Shown: piece by piece, positions 27,314-37,812 of the stretch
Layout of the letters: the number at the start of each line of letters is the position of its first letter
Position numbering within the stretch: position 1 is the stretch's first letter
Source: Lachnospiraceae bacterium oral taxon 500
GTDB taxonomy: Bacteria; Bacillota; Clostridia; Lachnospirales; Vallitaleaceae
Direction of reading: 5' to 3'
DNA length: 64,000 nt
Assembly: GCA_002999035.1 (NCBI GenBank)
Contig: CP027241.1
Span: 2,049,001-2,113,000 of the forward strand
Program-made: the position numbers and the translations under genes
Notes under the pieces: generated by a model
Seen by the model: the letters and a program-made list of their open reading frames with translations, nothing else
What the model was told of the DNA's origin: nothing
Databases searched by the model: none

Positions 27314-28195
27314 ATGGAGGTAATTCAATTAGCGGAAAAGCAAAAGGAACCCATTTTATACGAGGACGACAATTTTTCCCGGGGCAGATTCGAGGATGAT
27401 GAATCTTTATATTTGGTGGACAGGGAAAAGCAAATAGCTTATCGACTGCCTGATAAGTATAAGGATACGCCTTGTTATGAGGGTGGCTATCAGGACGGCT
27501 TGATCAAAGTCAGCTTAATGGGTAAGATATCGCTTTCCTATTATCGGATATTTGGTGAACACGGCGGATTATGGGGCTGGATTGATATGCAGGGCGAAGA
27601 AGTCATAAAGCCGCAATATGCCTATGCCAGCGATTTTGAAAATGGGATAGCGATTGTCTGTCAGGCGGATTCCTGGTATGAGGATGAGCGGGGAAGGTAC
27701 TGGTGCGATCATGAAAAATGGGGAGCGATCAACCGAAAGGGAGAGGAAGTAATTTCCTGTCAATACGATGAACTTCGGTTTATGGACAACATTTTTTATG
27801 ATGAGGACGGCACCAAATATCTGTTGGCACATGCCGGCGGCTGGGAAAACGGAACGGATTATATTCTGAATGCATCAGGAGAAGTGTTTTTAGAGCTGGA
27901 TTTTGAATTAGAAAGAAATTGGACTTATCCATATCATTTTTACTATGAGGAATTCATTATTTTGGAAACACTTGATTTTAGTATTGAAGATGAGGATATT
28001 GTCGAGTATGAGGAAAACGGGGAACAGTTTTGCAATAATGAGAGAATTTATATTTACGATATAAAAAATCGGGAATGGATTGCCTATTATGATAATTATA
28101 AGCTGCGGGAAAGCGGCGACAAGAAGCAGATCATTCGCTTACGGAACGGCGAGGAGAAGTTTATGCTGGAGATGCCCGAGGAGTATTTGCGGTAG
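27314..28195 (+). CDS. WG-repeat protein
   Basis: This 293-aa soluble protein is rich in tyrosine and acidic residues. At least two WG (KWG) repeats are visible, each with a glycine-tryptophan/glycine pair and a following isoleucine/valine-rich strand: GLWGWIDMQGEEVIKPQY and KWGAINRKGEEVISCQY. Such repeats form beta-structures that bind other proteins; no enzymatic role is known. The gene stands alone, with its own GAAAGGGGG site, between two operons. Confidence 0.7.
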   Translation: MEVIQLAEKQKEPILYEDDNFSRGRFEDDESLYLVDREKQIAYRLPDKYKDTPCYEGGYQDGLIKVSLMGKISLSYYRIFGEHGGLWGWIDMQGEEVIKPQYAYASDFENGIAIVCQADSWYEDERGRYWCDHEKWGAINRKGEEVISCQYDELRFMDNIFYDEDGTKYLLAHAGGWENGTDYILNASGEVFLELDFELERNWTYPYHFYYEEFIILETLDFSIEDEDIVEYEENGEQFCNNERIYIYDIKNREWIAYYDNYKLRESGDKKQIIRLRNGEEKFMLEMPEEYLR

Positions 28196-28246
28196 AGCGG
28201 TATCTGTTGTCGAAACGGTATGTTACCGGCAAAGACAGTAAACTTA

Positions 28247-28275
28247 TTGCAAGTTTGGCCGGAATAGGATATATT
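28247..28275 (+). promoter_or_regulatory. Promoter of the CDP-hexose locus
   Basis: TTGCAA (28247-28252) and TATATT (28270-28275) are 17 bases apart, about 90 bases before rfbF. Confidence 0.55.
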
Positions 28276-28362
28276 ACTTTATAGGGAGCTTTTTAAAACG
28301 GCGGTTTGAGGAAATGATACTTGAACAGAAGAGCAAGGAAAGCATATTTTAGGGAGGAAGGT

Positions 28363-29136
28363 ATGAAGGTAGTAATCCTGGCCGGGGGATTCGGCACGCG
28401 AATCAGTGAGGAATCACATTTAAAGCCGAAACCGATGATTGAAATCGGGGAAATGCCAATCTTATGGCATATTATGAAATCTTATTCGCATTATGGGTAT
28501 TATGATTTTATCATTTGCTGCGGATACAAAGGCTATGTTATCAAAGAATATTTTGCCGATTATTATTTGCATAATTCCGATGTGACTTTTGACTTTTCCC
28601 GGAACAATGAAATGACGATCCATAACAATATCGCTGAGCCGTGGCGGGTAACGCTGGTTGATACCGGCTTAAATACCATGACCGGCGGCCGGGTAAAGCG
28701 AATTCAAAAATATATCGGTGAGGAGCCTTTTATGCTGACCTATGGCGATGGTGTCTGTGATATTGATATCCGGAAGCTGGAGCAGTTTCATCATGCTCAC
28801 GGGAAAACGGCGACTATTACGGCAGTTCAGCCGGGCGGCCGGTTTGGGGCACTGAATATTGAAAGTACCGGCCTGATTCAGTCGTTTACCGAAAAGAAAA
28901 AGGAAGACGGCGGCTGGATTAACGGCGGTTATATGGTTTTTAACCCGGAAATCTTTGACCGGTTGGCAGGAGACAGCACGGTTTTGGAGCGAGGGCCGCT
29001 GGAGGGATTGGCGGAGGCCGGGCAGTTAATGGCTTATCAATACGATGGCTTTTGGCAGTGCATGGATACACTTCGGGATAAGCTGTATTTAGAGGAGTTG
29101 TTGACACAGAAGAAAGCACCGTGGAAGGTATGGTAA
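28363..29136 (+). CDS. rfbF: Glucose-1-phosphate cytidylyltransferase
   Basis: This enzyme makes CDP-glucose from CTP and glucose 1-phosphate, the first step to CDP-linked 6-deoxy and 3,6-dideoxyhexoses. The nucleotidyltransferase signature VVILAGGFGTRISEESHLKP is at the N-terminus, followed by GYKGYVIKEYF, TYGDGVCDID and GGYMVFNPEIFD. At 257 aa it is the usual size. The ATG at 28363 has GGGAGGAAG upstream; the longer in-frame reading is not supported. Confidence 0.92.
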   Translation: MKVVILAGGFGTRISEESHLKPKPMIEIGEMPILWHIMKSYSHYGYYDFIICCGYKGYVIKEYFADYYLHNSDVTFDFSRNNEMTIHNNIAEPWRVTLVDTGLNTMTGGRVKRIQKYIGEEPFMLTYGDGVCDIDIRKLEQFHHAHGKTATITAVQPGGRFGALNIESTGLIQSFTEKKKEDGGWINGGYMVFNPEIFDRLAGDSTVLERGPLEGLAEAGQLMAYQYDGFWQCMDTLRDKLYLEELLTQKKAPWKVW

Positions 29137-30206
29137 TGGAAGAATTAAGAAGTTTTTATCAGGGGAAGAAAGTTTTTATTACCGGCCATACCGGCTTTAA
29201 GGGGGCATGGCTGTGCCGGATCTTATATGATTTCGGGGCGGATATCTGCGGCTATGCGCTGGCAGCGGAGGAGCAATCGCTATATCGGATATTGAAACTG
29301 GACTCAAAAGTAAAAAACATCACCGGTGATATTCGTAATCTGGAGCAATTAAGCCAGGCGGTAGTCGATTATGAGCCGGAGATTGTGATCCATCTGGCGG
29401 CACAGCCGCTGGTGATTGATTCGTATGAGCGGCCGGTCTATACTTATGAAACGAATGTGATGGGGACGGTTAATATTTTAGAAACGCTGCGCCAGAGCAG
29501 GGGCGTCCGTTCCTTTTTAAATGTGACGACCGATAAGGTCTATGAAAACAAAGAATGGCTGTGGGGCTACCGGGAAAATGAAAATCTGTGCGGCTATGAT
29601 CCGTATTCCAATTCCAAATCTTGCAGCGAGCTGGTTACTTACAGTTATAAAAGTTCATTTTTTCAAAACAGCGGCCCGGCAATTTCAACGGCTCGGTCGG
29701 GTAATGTGATCGGCGGCGGCGATTTTGCTGCGAACCGGATTATCCCGGATTGCGTTCGTTCGGCTTTAAAGGGCGAAGATATCTTAGTTCGCAATCCCCA
29801 CTCGGTCAGACCCTATCAGCATGTGCTGGAATGTTTATCCGGATATTTGCTGATTGCCATGAAGCAGTATCAAAAAAAGGAGTATGAAGGCAGCTACAAC
29901 TTTGGCCCGAATGAGAAAAGCTGCGTGACGACAGGTGAGCTGGCTGATATTTTTTGCCGGGCTTGGAACGAAGGCGAAACCGGGGAAGGAATCACTTGGT
30001 ACACAGAAAATCAAAACGGCCCGCATGAGGCCAATTTCCTGAAACTGGACTGTTCCAAAGCCAAGACGGTCTTGGGCTGGCAGCCGAAGTGGGATATTAA
30101 AAAAAGTTTGGAAGAAACCATTTTCTGGAGCAAAGCTTACCGCGATCAGCAGGAGATGGACCAGGTGATAGGCCGGCAGATAACGGAGTATTTTGGGGAA
30201 AAGTGA
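29136..30206 (+). CDS. rfbG: CDP-glucose 4,6-dehydratase
   Basis: This short-chain dehydrogenase-type enzyme converts CDP-glucose to CDP-4-keto-6-deoxyglucose. The NAD-binding motif is GHTGFKGAWL and the catalytic motif is YDPYSNSKSCSEL, with the tyrosine and lysine of YxxxK. HLAAQPLVIDSYERPVYTYE is characteristic. It has 356 aa and starts by a one-base overlap with the rfbF stop. Confidence 0.92.
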   Translation: MEELRSFYQGKKVFITGHTGFKGAWLCRILYDFGADICGYALAAEEQSLYRILKLDSKVKNITGDIRNLEQLSQAVVDYEPEIVIHLAAQPLVIDSYERPVYTYETNVMGTVNILETLRQSRGVRSFLNVTTDKVYENKEWLWGYRENENLCGYDPYSNSKSCSELVTYSYKSSFFQNSGPAISTARSGNVIGGGDFAANRIIPDCVRSALKGEDILVRNPHSVRPYQHVLECLSGYLLIAMKQYQKKEYEGSYNFGPNEKSCVTTGELADIFCRAWNEGETGEGITWYTENQNGPHEANFLKLDCSKAKTVLGWQPKWDIKKSLEETIFWSKAYRDQQEMDQVIGRQITEYFGEK

Positions 30207-31138
30207 TGAGAAAAAAAGTATTAGTAGCTGGCGGGACGGGATTTATTGGCCGGAATCTGATTGATATGCTGTTAAGCAATGACTATGAAATTAGCTTAAT
30301 TGTCCGGGAAAAGAAGGCGGAAACTTATTATAATGGCGAGCAATACAAGGATTTAAAAGTTATTACGGTTAAAGAACTGTTTGACCAGGCAAGGGAGTTT
30401 CCACCCTTTGACGGCTGCTTTAATTTAGCGGCTTACGGCGTAGCCCAGGGACAGGAAGAAATTGACGGACTAATTGATGGGAATTTAGTTTTTCCGCTTA
30501 AATTATTGGAGTTTTGTCAAAAAAATAAAACGAAAAAGTTTATTAACACCGGTTCCTGCTTTGAATATGGCCGAGCGCCCGAAAATGAAAAACTAAAAGA
30601 AACCGGCAGTATCGCACCACTGTCACTTTATGGCGCAGCTAAGGCAGCCAATACAATGCTGCTGAAAATCTATGCTCAAAATCATCAAATCCCCTTTTTA
30701 ACCCTCAGGCCATTCGGAACTTATGGGAAATATGAAGCGCCGTACCGGCTGACCAGTCAAATTTTAAAGACAATTAAGGAAAAAGTGCCGCTGGCTTTGA
30801 CCGGCGGTGAACAGATTCGGGATTATTTATATGCCGGCGATGTGGCGGCGGCCTTTTTGTCGGCATTAGAAGAGGAATTACCGCTCTATCAGGAATATAA
30901 TGTCTGTTCGGGTCAAGGAATCCGTATCCGGGATTTTATTATGGAGTTTATCATCGTCAGCGGCGCAGATCCGGCACTGTTTCATTTTGGCGAGTTGACT
31001 TATCGGAGTAATGAACAAATGTATTATGTGGGGGACAACAGTAAGCTGGTGAAATATTCCGGCTGGCGGCCGCAGACAGCGCTGCGGGATGGAATCAAAA
31101 TGGTACTTGACTGGAACGGAGAGAAAATAATTGGATAA
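30206..31138 (+). CDS. NAD-dependent epimerase/reductase of a CDP-deoxyhexose
   Basis: This extended short-chain dehydrogenase of 310 aa has the nucleotide motif [10 protein letters not shown], a serine/threonine in TGSCFEYG, and the catalytic YGAAK. It probably reduces a CDP-4-keto-(3,)6-(di)deoxyhexose at C4, as CDP-paratose or CDP-abequose synthases do. Which epimer is produced cannot be told. The ATG at 30206 overlaps the rfbG stop by one base; a GTG at 30203 would add one residue. It overlaps the next gene by 8 bases. Confidence 0.75.
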   Translation: MRKKVLVAGGTGFIGRNLIDMLLSNDYEISLIVREKKAETYYNGEQYKDLKVITVKELFDQAREFPPFDGCFNLAAYGVAQGQEEIDGLIDGNLVFPLKLLEFCQKNKTKKFINTGSCFEYGRAPENEKLKETGSIAPLSLYGAAKAANTMLLKIYAQNHQIPFLTLRPFGTYGKYEAPYRLTSQILKTIKEKVPLALTGGEQIRDYLYAGDVAAAFLSALEEELPLYQEYNVCSGQGIRIRDFIMEFIIVSGADPALFHFGELTYRSNEQMYYVGDNSKLVKYSGWRPQTALRDGIKMVLDWNGEKIIG

Positions 31139-32459
31139 GTTAAGACAGGAGATTCTGGAGAAGGTAAAGCAATATTATCAGGAATATCATCGGCCAAAGA
31201 ATGAAGGGTTTATGCCCGGCAAGGATTTGGTTACTTTTGCCGGCAGGATTTATGATGAAGAAGAAATGATGAATCTGGTTGATGCGTCGCTGGACTTTTG
31301 GCTGACAACCGGGCGGTACGCCAAAGAGTTTGAAACGGAGTTTGCCAAGTATATGCAGAGCCGGTACTGCCTGCTGACCACTTCCGGCTCCTCGGCTAAT
31401 TTGCTGGCACTGACGGCGCTGACATCGCCGCTTTTGGGTGAAAGACGGTTAAAAAAGGGCGATGAAGTAATCACGGTAGCGGCCGGGTTTCCGACGACAG
31501 TCAATCCGATTGTTCAAAACGGTTTGATTCCGGTCTTTGTTGATGTCGAGATGGGCACTTATAATATAAAAATCGAAGAAATGAAAAAGGCGCTGTCGGA
31601 TAAGACCAGGGCGGTGATGATAGCGCATACCTTGGGCAATCCCTTTGATTTAGAGGCAGTAACGGCCTTTGCCCGGGAAAACGATTTGTTTTTGATCGAG
31701 GATTGCTGCGATGCGGTTGGCAGCTTATACGACGGCCAGATGGTGGGCTCGTTTGGCGATATTGCGACTGTCAGCTTTTATCCGGCGCATCATATTACCA
31801 TGGGCGAGGGCGGTGCGGTTTTGACCGGTAATCCGGTACTGGAAAGAGTCATTCGGTCTTTTCGGGACTGGGGGAGAGACTGTTACTGCGAGCCGGGTGA
31901 AAACAATAGCTGCGGTAAACGTTTTCGCCAGCAGTATGGAACGCTGCCGCCGGGCTATGACCATAAATATGTCTATTCCCATATCGGCTATAACCTAAAA
32001 ATAACGGATATGCAGGCGGCGGTTGGCTTAGCCCAGCTAAAGAAGTTGCCGGACTTTGTCGAAAAAAGAAAAGAAAACTTTCGGAAGTTAAAGGAAGGTT
32101 TAAAACGCTGGGAAGATTATCTAATCTTGCCGGAGGCAACGCCGAAGTCAGAACCGGCGTGGTTTGCTTTTCCGATTACGGTCAGGGCAAATGAGCGGTT
32201 CGGCCAAAAAGATATCGTCGGATACTTAGAGAAAAATAAAGTCTTAACAAGGCAGCTATTTGCCGGAAATATCACGCGACAGCCCGCGTATCAGGACATT
32301 GTCTGCCGAACGGTTGGTGAACTGGCGACTACCGATGAGATTATGAACAACACCTTTTTTATCGGAGTTTATCCGGGAATTGACGAGCCGAAAATGGACT
32401 ATATTTTAAGTAAGTTTGCGGATTTTTTTGCGGAGAAAACTAATAATGGCAAGGCGTGA
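31131..32459 (+). CDS. rfbH: CDP-4-keto-6-deoxy-glucose 3-dehydrase (E1)
   Basis: This PMP-dependent, iron-sulfur dehydrase removes the C3 hydroxyl on the route to 3,6-dideoxyhexoses. It has an aminotransferase fold, but the usual PLP lysine is replaced by histidine (H220-H221 in [12 protein letters not shown]), the hallmark of this enzyme. Candidate [2Fe-2S] cysteines are C192/C193, C251 and C253, with C261 as a possible fourth. It starts with TTG preceded by GGAGAG and has 442 aa, as expected. The partner reductase DdhD (E3) is not in the window. Confidence 0.88.
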   Translation: MDKLRQEILEKVKQYYQEYHRPKNEGFMPGKDLVTFAGRIYDEEEMMNLVDASLDFWLTTGRYAKEFETEFAKYMQSRYCLLTTSGSSANLLALTALTSPLLGERRLKKGDEVITVAAGFPTTVNPIVQNGLIPVFVDVEMGTYNIKIEEMKKALSDKTRAVMIAHTLGNPFDLEAVTAFARENDLFLIEDCCDAVGSLYDGQMVGSFGDIATVSFYPAHHITMGEGGAVLTGNPVLERVIRSFRDWGRDCYCEPGENNSCGKRFRQQYGTLPPGYDHKYVYSHIGYNLKITDMQAAVGLAQLKKLPDFVEKRKENFRKLKEGLKRWEDYLILPEATPKSEPAWFAFPITVRANERFGQKDIVGYLEKNKVLTRQLFAGNITRQPAYQDIVCRTVGELATTDEIMNNTFFIGVYPGIDEPKMDYILSKFADFFAEKTNNGKA

Positions 32460-32532
32460 AGAGCAGTAAAGAAAAAAATAATGGCTGGCAGTTAATTGGA
32501 TAACTGGCATTTTAGTTAGAAAGGACGATGCG

Positions 32533-34401
32533 ATGGAAATGAAGAGGGCAGAGCAGGAGATTCTGACAGACAAGGTGCGGGTGCTGTTTTTTAAATTGTT
32601 TGAAGCGGCGCAGTATCAGAAGGCGTTTGTTTTTTTGCATAAGTACAGTCAAACGCAGCCATTGCCGCAGGATATCATTGATTTTATTATGGCGGCGTTT
32701 GTCGAGCCGAACCTGGTGGAAATAAAAGGCAATGTCGCAGCCAATGGTCATTTGCTGGAACGTCCGGTTGGCGCCGAAGGATTAAACTATTATATTCTAC
32801 CGTCGGAGGCCGGGTTTAATTTTATATTGGATTTGGCCCTCAGAAGACTGATTGAGATTAAAAATGAATTTACGGATGAAATAAATGCAATAGTTCAAAG
32901 TGCGGATAAGTTTTCGGATTATTCTGTGTTGCTTAAAGGAAAGGAAAATATTATCAATTTCTTTTCCTTAGCACAGGAATTGAAAAAAATCAATCGAAAT
33001 TTGTATGTCGTAATAGGATCGGAATGGGAAGCACTTTTACAGATGAAAAAATACAGCCAAGAAGAAGTGGATAATATCAGGTTGTTCCCTGATCTTTTTG
33101 ATTTTGAAAAGCACTTTCTTAATACGGAGGATTATTTTCCCAGAAATATTATCAAATATGACGACAGCCCGGTTAATCAACTGGCGGAAGTAAGGGAGCG
33201 GATTCATGCGTACCGGCTGGCTCACAAATGCGGGAAAAGGCCGTTGCTGTCGATTGGCATTCCGTCGGCGGAACGGGGAATGTTTGCTCTCAGTAATATT
33301 TTGCATACGTTGAAAGCACCGTTTGATTATGAAATCGAGGTGGTTTTATCGGATAATGCTTCGACGACCCTGCCGGAATACTATGAACTGATCAAAACTA
33401 TGCCCGACAGCCGACTGGTTTATCACAGGAACGACAGTAATCTGGGCTATCACGGCAATGTAAAAAAGTTGATTGAATTGGCGCGAGCCAAGTATCTGCT
33501 GTTTAACTGTGATACCGATGTTTTAAAGTTGGATAGATTAGATGAGATCCTGATGATCATCAGAGATGCCGGTCAGGAATATTCGCAGATCAAAACGGAT
33601 TTTGAGAATCAATGGGGCGGCAATTATGTGGAATCCGCTTATGATACGATCAAGCTGTTTTCGTTTCAGTCCAACTATTTGTTTGGTAACATTTTTAATA
33701 TTGATTTGGTCAAAAACGGCGGTTTTCTTAACTATTTGGATGAGCAGGCACAAAACAGTGAATTTATCCTCAATTATTATCATATGGCGATTGATTTGTT
33801 TTTGGAAGGTTTTGGCCGCACTTATGTGATTAAGGATATGGTAGTTGATGAATACCAGGGTGAAACGCCGTACTTAGTCGGCCGGAAGTTTATCTATGCA
33901 GAGCAGGATGAATTTGAGGATTTTGAAAACTTTACACAGAAATATAATTCGGAATATATGACGACCGGACTGTCGAAAAGACAGCGGATCAATGGGTATA
34001 AAATTGGCCGAAATAAAGTTCAAAATCTTCACCGGGCTTATACCATTGCCGGCCGGACAGCTCAGCATATATCCTGTGCCAAACTGCTGAGGGATATTTT
34101 CTATAATGATGAACGCATAGAGGAATTTAGCATTGCTTATGTTAAACTTTATCGAAAAACTTTGGTGATGATTGCATTAAATACAGATTGCAATTATGCG
34201 GAAACAGATTTGGAAAATACAGAAATCATTCAAAAAATCAGGCAGGCAATGGCTTATATCGAAAAAGAAAACGAACAGTTTTATCAAATGCTGGAAGGAC
34301 TGGGCGGCATCGATTTAAAATCACTGAAAGAAAGTATGCGGGAAATATATGATCATTTTGAGAGGAAAGTAAATTTAGTGCTAACGGAAAGATTTGCTTG
34401 A
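32533..34401 (+). CDS. Glycosyltransferase family 2 with N- and C-terminal extensions
   Basis: This 622-aa protein has a central GT-A domain (about residues 235-420). The nucleotide-sugar site is seen as VVLSDNAS and the metal-binding DxD as NCDTDVL (about 326-328). The first 220 residues are not recognised. The C-terminal 200 residues are helical and charged. It probably transfers the deoxyhexose made by the preceding enzymes onto a cell-surface polymer. It is the last gene of the locus, and the guaA promoter begins at its stop codon. Confidence 0.7.
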   Translation: MEMKRAEQEILTDKVRVLFFKLFEAAQYQKAFVFLHKYSQTQPLPQDIIDFIMAAFVEPNLVEIKGNVAANGHLLERPVGAEGLNYYILPSEAGFNFILDLALRRLIEIKNEFTDEINAIVQSADKFSDYSVLLKGKENIINFFSLAQELKKINRNLYVVIGSEWEALLQMKKYSQEEVDNIRLFPDLFDFEKHFLNTEDYFPRNIIKYDDSPVNQLAEVRERIHAYRLAHKCGKRPLLSIGIPSAERGMFALSNILHTLKAPFDYEIEVVLSDNASTTLPEYYELIKTMPDSRLVYHRNDSNLGYHGNVKKLIELARAKYLLFNCDTDVLKLDRLDEILMIIRDAGQEYSQIKTDFENQWGGNYVESAYDTIKLFSFQSNYLFGNIFNIDLVKNGGFLNYLDEQAQNSEFILNYYHMAIDLFLEGFGRTYVIKDMVVDEYQGETPYLVGRKFIYAEQDEFEDFENFTQKYNSEYMTTGLSKRQRINGYKIGRNKVQNLHRAYTIAGRTAQHISCAKLLRDIFYNDERIEEFSIAYVKLYRKTLVMIALNTDCNYAETDLENTEIIQKIRQAMAYIEKENEQFYQMLEGLGGIDLKSLKESMREIYDHFERKVNLVLTERFA

Positions 34402-34427
34402 CGACCGGAAAGAGTTTTAGTTATAAT
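34398..34427 (+). promoter_or_regulatory. guaA promoter
   Basis: TTGACG (overlapping the upstream stop codon) and TATAAT at 34422-34427 are separated by 18 bases. The leader before guaA is short, and no purine riboswitch is recognisable. Confidence 0.6.
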
Positions 34428-34500
34428 GAAAAGATAGGAAGGAAGCCGCTTATGTTGCAGAGGGTTTCCTGCTATGTGCAAGGATAAGAGAGGAGCAGTC

Positions 34501-36039
34501 ATGAAACATGAATTAATTATTGTATTGGACTTTGGCGGGCAATACAATCAGCTGATTGCCAGAAGAGTGCGGGATGCCGGGGTTTACTGCGAGGTGTTGC
34601 CTTATGATACACCGGTGCAAGAACTAATCGGCCGCAGGCCAAAGGGGATTATTTTTACCGGCGGGCCGAATGTAGTGACGGCAGCGGATGCGCCCAAAGT
34701 GGAAAAGGAAATTTTTGAAGCGGGAATCCCGATTTTGGGGATTTGCTACGGCTGCCAGCTGATGAGTTATGTGCTGGGCGGGCAGGTGCAAAAGGCGGCG
34801 CAGCGTGAGTACGGAAAAGCGGATTTGCGGATTACAAAGCCGGGCAGCGCTTTGTTTGAGAAAGTGAGTGCAAATACCGGCAGCTGGATGAGTCATACAT
34901 ATTATGTCAATCAGGCGCCGGCAGGCTTTGAAATAACGGCTGAGACCGATACCTGTCCGGTTGGTGCCATGGAAGATACGAGCCGTAAGCTCTATGGCGT
35001 GCAATTCCACCCGGAAGTGGCACATACGCCGGAGGGACAGAAGATGCTGGAAAACTTTTTGTTCCGGATATGCGGCTGTATCGGCGACTGGACGATGAAA
35101 GAGATTGCGGTGGAGCAGATTGAAAAATTAAGAGCCAAAATCGGGGATAAGAAGGTGCTGCTGGCTTTATCCGGCGGTGTTGATTCCTCGGTTGCCGGGG
35201 TACTGCTGCATAAGGCGGTCGGCCGGCAGCTGACTTGTATTTTTGTTGATCATGGTTTGATGCGCAAAAATGAGGGCGACGAGGTTGAAAGGGTTTTTAA
35301 ACAACAGTTTGATATGAATATGATTCGGGTCAACGCCGAAGACCGCTTCTTAGGGCGCCTTGCCGGGGTAACCGATCCGGAAACCAAGCGGAAAATCATT
35401 GGCGAGGAATTTATTCGTGTCTTTGAAGAAGAAGCCAAGAAAATCGGCACGGTTGATTTTTTGGCGCAGGGCACGATTTATCCGGATATTATCGAAAGCG
35501 GCACCAAGGATGCAGCGGTGATAAAATCGCATCACAATGTAGGCGGCCTGCCTGACCATGTGGATTTTAAGGAAATTGTTGAGCCGCTGCGCGATTTGTT
35601 TAAGGATGAGGTTCGAAATCTTGGCCGCGAACTGGGGATTCCGGAGTTTTTGGTCTCGCGTCAGCCTTTCCCGGGGCCGGGTCTGGCAGTACGGGTGATT
35701 GGCGAGGTAACGAAGCATAAGCTGGATATCCTTAGAGATGCTGATTTCATCTTCCGGGAAGAACTTGAAAAATCGGAGCTTAAAGGTACCGTCGGACAAT
35801 ACTTTGCAGTATTAACCAATCTCCGTAGCGTGGGTGTCATGGGGGATGAAAGAACTTATAATTATACTCTGGCACTGCGGGCGGTCGATACCTCCGATTT
35901 CATGACGGCAGACTGGACGCGGATCCCGCATGACATCTTGGCGAGAGTGAGCAACCGAATTGTGAATGAAGTCAAAGAGGTCAATCGGGTCGTGTATGAT
36001 ATCACCAGTAAGCCACCGGCAACGATTGAGTGGGAATAA
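34501..36039 (+). CDS. guaA: GMP synthase (glutamine-hydrolysing)
   Basis: This enzyme converts XMP to GMP using glutamine and ATP. The N-terminal class I amidotransferase has the nucleophile in GICYGCQLM and the His-Glu pair in FHPEVAHT. The ATP pyrophosphatase domain has the [11 protein letters not shown] loop, and the C-terminal dimerisation domain ends in PPATIEWE. The 512-aa length is standard and AGAGGAGC precedes the start. The 3' end of guaA is a known chromosomal integration target, and the mobile island begins right after it. Confidence 0.97.
   Translation: MKHELIIVLDFGGQYNQLIARRVRDAGVYCEVLPYDTPVQELIGRRPKGIIFTGGPNVVTAADAPKVEKEIFEAGIPILGICYGCQLMSYVLGGQVQKAAQREYGKADLRITKPGSALFEKVSANTGSWMSHTYYVNQAPAGFEITAETDTCPVGAMEDTSRKLYGVQFHPEVAHTPEGQKMLENFLFRICGCIGDWTMKEIAVEQIEKLRAKIGDKKVLLALSGGVDSSVAGVLLHKAVGRQLTCIFVDHGLMRKNEGDEVERVFKQQFDMNMIRVNAEDRFLGRLAGVTDPETKRKIIGEEFIRVFEEEAKKIGTVDFLAQGTIYPDIIESGTKDAAVIKSHHNVGGLPDHVDFKEIVEPLRDLFKDEVRNLGRELGIPEFLVSRQPFPGPGLAVRVIGEVTKHKLDILRDADFIFREELEKSELKGTVGQYFAVLTNLRSVGVMGDERTYNYTLALRAVDTSDFMTADWTRIPHDILARVSNRIVNEVKEVNRVVYDITSKPPATIEWE
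36025..36039 (+). other. Candidate attachment site at the guaA 3' end
   Basis: The last codons of guaA (ATTGAGTGGGAATAA) match the region known as an integration target for guaA-specific islands. Base composition changes sharply just after it, and an excisionase and integrase remnant lie 2.5 kb downstream. I did not find a second copy of this sequence within the window, so the right boundary is unproven. Confidence 0.35.
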
Positions 36040-36193
36040 CAGTAACAAACATATTTCTGCTGCATAACAGTTGAAAACAGTGCGTTTTGATGGTTGAATC
36101 TTGCTAAAAACTCCTGAGTGATACTGTTTTGATACTAAAAAGCTGAAATAGTAGGTTCAAAAGGGAGTTGTTGAATTTAGGTGAATTGTTTAT

Positions 36194-36226
36194 AAAAGCC
36201 TCCCATCGTTTTGGAGGGAGGCTTTT
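36194..36226. terminator. Strong terminator downstream of guaA
   Basis: AAAAGCCTCCC pairs perfectly with GGGAGGCTTTT around an 11-base loop, which works in both directions. It separates guaA from the AT-rich gene at 36277. Confidence 0.85.
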
Positions 36227-36276
36227 GTGGAAACAGTAGATTATAATGTATCCAAGTATTTTGTAGGTGAAGATAA

Positions 36277-37710
36277 ATGTGTGAGAATAAAATTGTTGAA
36301 AGTAGTGGGAATTTAGTTGAGCAAGTCACGAAATTTGAATTAATGTTAAATAATTTGGGATTACCTTCTGAAAATATAATTGCTTCAGTAAATGAACGTG
36401 AAAACATAATGAAAATGCTGCCGCAATTAATGAATTCTATTCCAGAAATTCAAAAAAGAGATGCAACATATTTGTCAAGATTTGTTGCAGGTGCAGCTAT
36501 AGGACTTTTTGATGCTTCGTTAAATTATGTTTGGAATGAAGTAGTTATAAGTTTACGACAAAAAATAATCTATTTTGGTATTGATACATTTTTTGATAAT
36601 GCAGTTGCAGATAAAGTAAGAGATCAATACAAAAATGAAGATGACCTTCCTGGAATTAAAGATAAAACAATGTTGGAAACTCTCAGAAAGTTAGAATGGA
36701 TATCAAATGTTGTATACGTAAAATTATGTCACATATTGGATATGAGAAATCAGATAGGTGCATCTCATCCAAATTCATATGATATTAATTCTTTTGAATT
36801 ATTAGGATGGTTAAAAACATGTGTAACAGAAGTAATAAATGATAAGCCTTCTAGTTCAGCTGTACATATAAGAGAAATTGTGGAACAAATAAAAAAGAGT
36901 ACTAGTCCGTTGGATGATATAACGATTGAAACAATAGGAAAGGGAGTCGAAAAATTTTCTTCAGTTATGTCAGGTACTTTATTGCGTGCATTATTCGGTA
37001 TATTTATTGTAGAAAGTACAAGTGTTGAAGCAAGAGGGAATGTTCTTAAACTATCAAAGGAAATTTGGAAATACTGTAAAGATGATATCAAATATGATAT
37101 AGGTGAAAAGAAGCTTTTTTTTCGTAACAATCTTCAAAAGAATAAAGAGGACTTAACTTATAAGTTTTTGGAGTACTGTGATGGTTTACCTTATTTGTCG
37201 TTGACAGAGCGAAGTCTTGAAATAAGTAGTTTATGTGATGATCTGCAGGCTGCTCACAATGGATGGGATAATTACTACTATGAACCACCAATAGCAAGAA
37301 AAATTATGGAGTATATTTCTCTGTCATCAGATATTCCTGATGACAGAGAAGGAAAACTGATTAAAACTTTTTTGGAGTGCAGAATTGGTAGAGAAGTATC
37401 TTATTGTCAAGGTGTATCCCCGGGAGCAGTTAAGTATTATGATTCTTTATTTAAGATATTAACCGAAGAACAAATAATAATTGCTTTGACCGAAATAAAA
37501 TATCAAATGGAATCAATATCTAGTGGGACTTCTGTACGAGCGAAGAATACTAGAAAGATTATCGATATTTTTTCGCGAGATGATATTAGTGATAGATTAA
37601 AAGAAATACTGGAATACATTGTTGAATTTGATGAAAAAAATATAATTAATAATGTATATAAAGATAAAGGTTTTAAAGATCTTTCAAAGGGGATTTTGAA
37701 ATTTGATTAA
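36277..37710 (+). CDS. Hypothetical protein with HEPN-like motif
   Basis: I do not recognise the full 477-aa protein. It is mostly helical and very AT-rich in codon use compared with guaA. Two segments suggest a HEPN-type ribonuclease. Helix DASLNYVWNEVVISLR (about 79-94) resembles the first HEPN helix. DMRNQIGASHPN (about 155-166) fits the R-x(4-6)-H active-site pattern, with R157-N158 and H164. HEPN proteins often act as toxins or abortive-infection effectors. No antitoxin is adjacent on the same strand; the next gene is convergent. The start has GGTGAAG upstream. The family call is inference. Confidence 0.5.
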   Translation: MCENKIVESSGNLVEQVTKFELMLNNLGLPSENIIASVNERENIMKMLPQLMNSIPEIQKRDATYLSRFVAGAAIGLFDASLNYVWNEVVISLRQKIIYFGIDTFFDNAVADKVRDQYKNEDDLPGIKDKTMLETLRKLEWISNVVYVKLCHILDMRNQIGASHPNSYDINSFELLGWLKTCVTEVINDKPSSSAVHIREIVEQIKKSTSPLDDITIETIGKGVEKFSSVMSGTLLRALFGIFIVESTSVEARGNVLKLSKEIWKYCKDDIKYDIGEKKLFFRNNLQKNKEDLTYKFLEYCDGLPYLSLTERSLEISSLCDDLQAAHNGWDNYYYEPPIARKIMEYISLSSDIPDDREGKLIKTFLECRIGREVSYCQGVSPGAVKYYDSLFKILTEEQIIIALTEIKYQMESISSGTSVRAKNTRKIIDIFSRDDISDRLKEILEYIVEFDEKNIINNVYKDKGFKDLSKGILKFD

Positions 37711-37759
37711 ATTCAAATATAAATCTAATAGTTTGTTTGAATTATTTAAAACTTAAAAC

Positions 37760-37808
37760 AAAGCGCATAACTTTAAGACTTAAAAATCTTTCAGCTATGT
37801 GCTTTTTT
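37760..37808. terminator. Terminator between convergent genes
   Basis: AAAGCGCATA pairs with TATGTGCTTT (one G-T pair) and is followed by a T-run on the + strand and a T-rich stretch on the minus strand. It therefore can serve both the gene ending at 37710 and the one ending at 37813. Confidence 0.65.
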
Positions 37809-37812
37809 GTGT

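Noticed and set aside
36040-36276. tRNA gene as island integration site
   Set aside because: No cloverleaf or T-loop sequence is present; the guaA 3' end is the better explanation.
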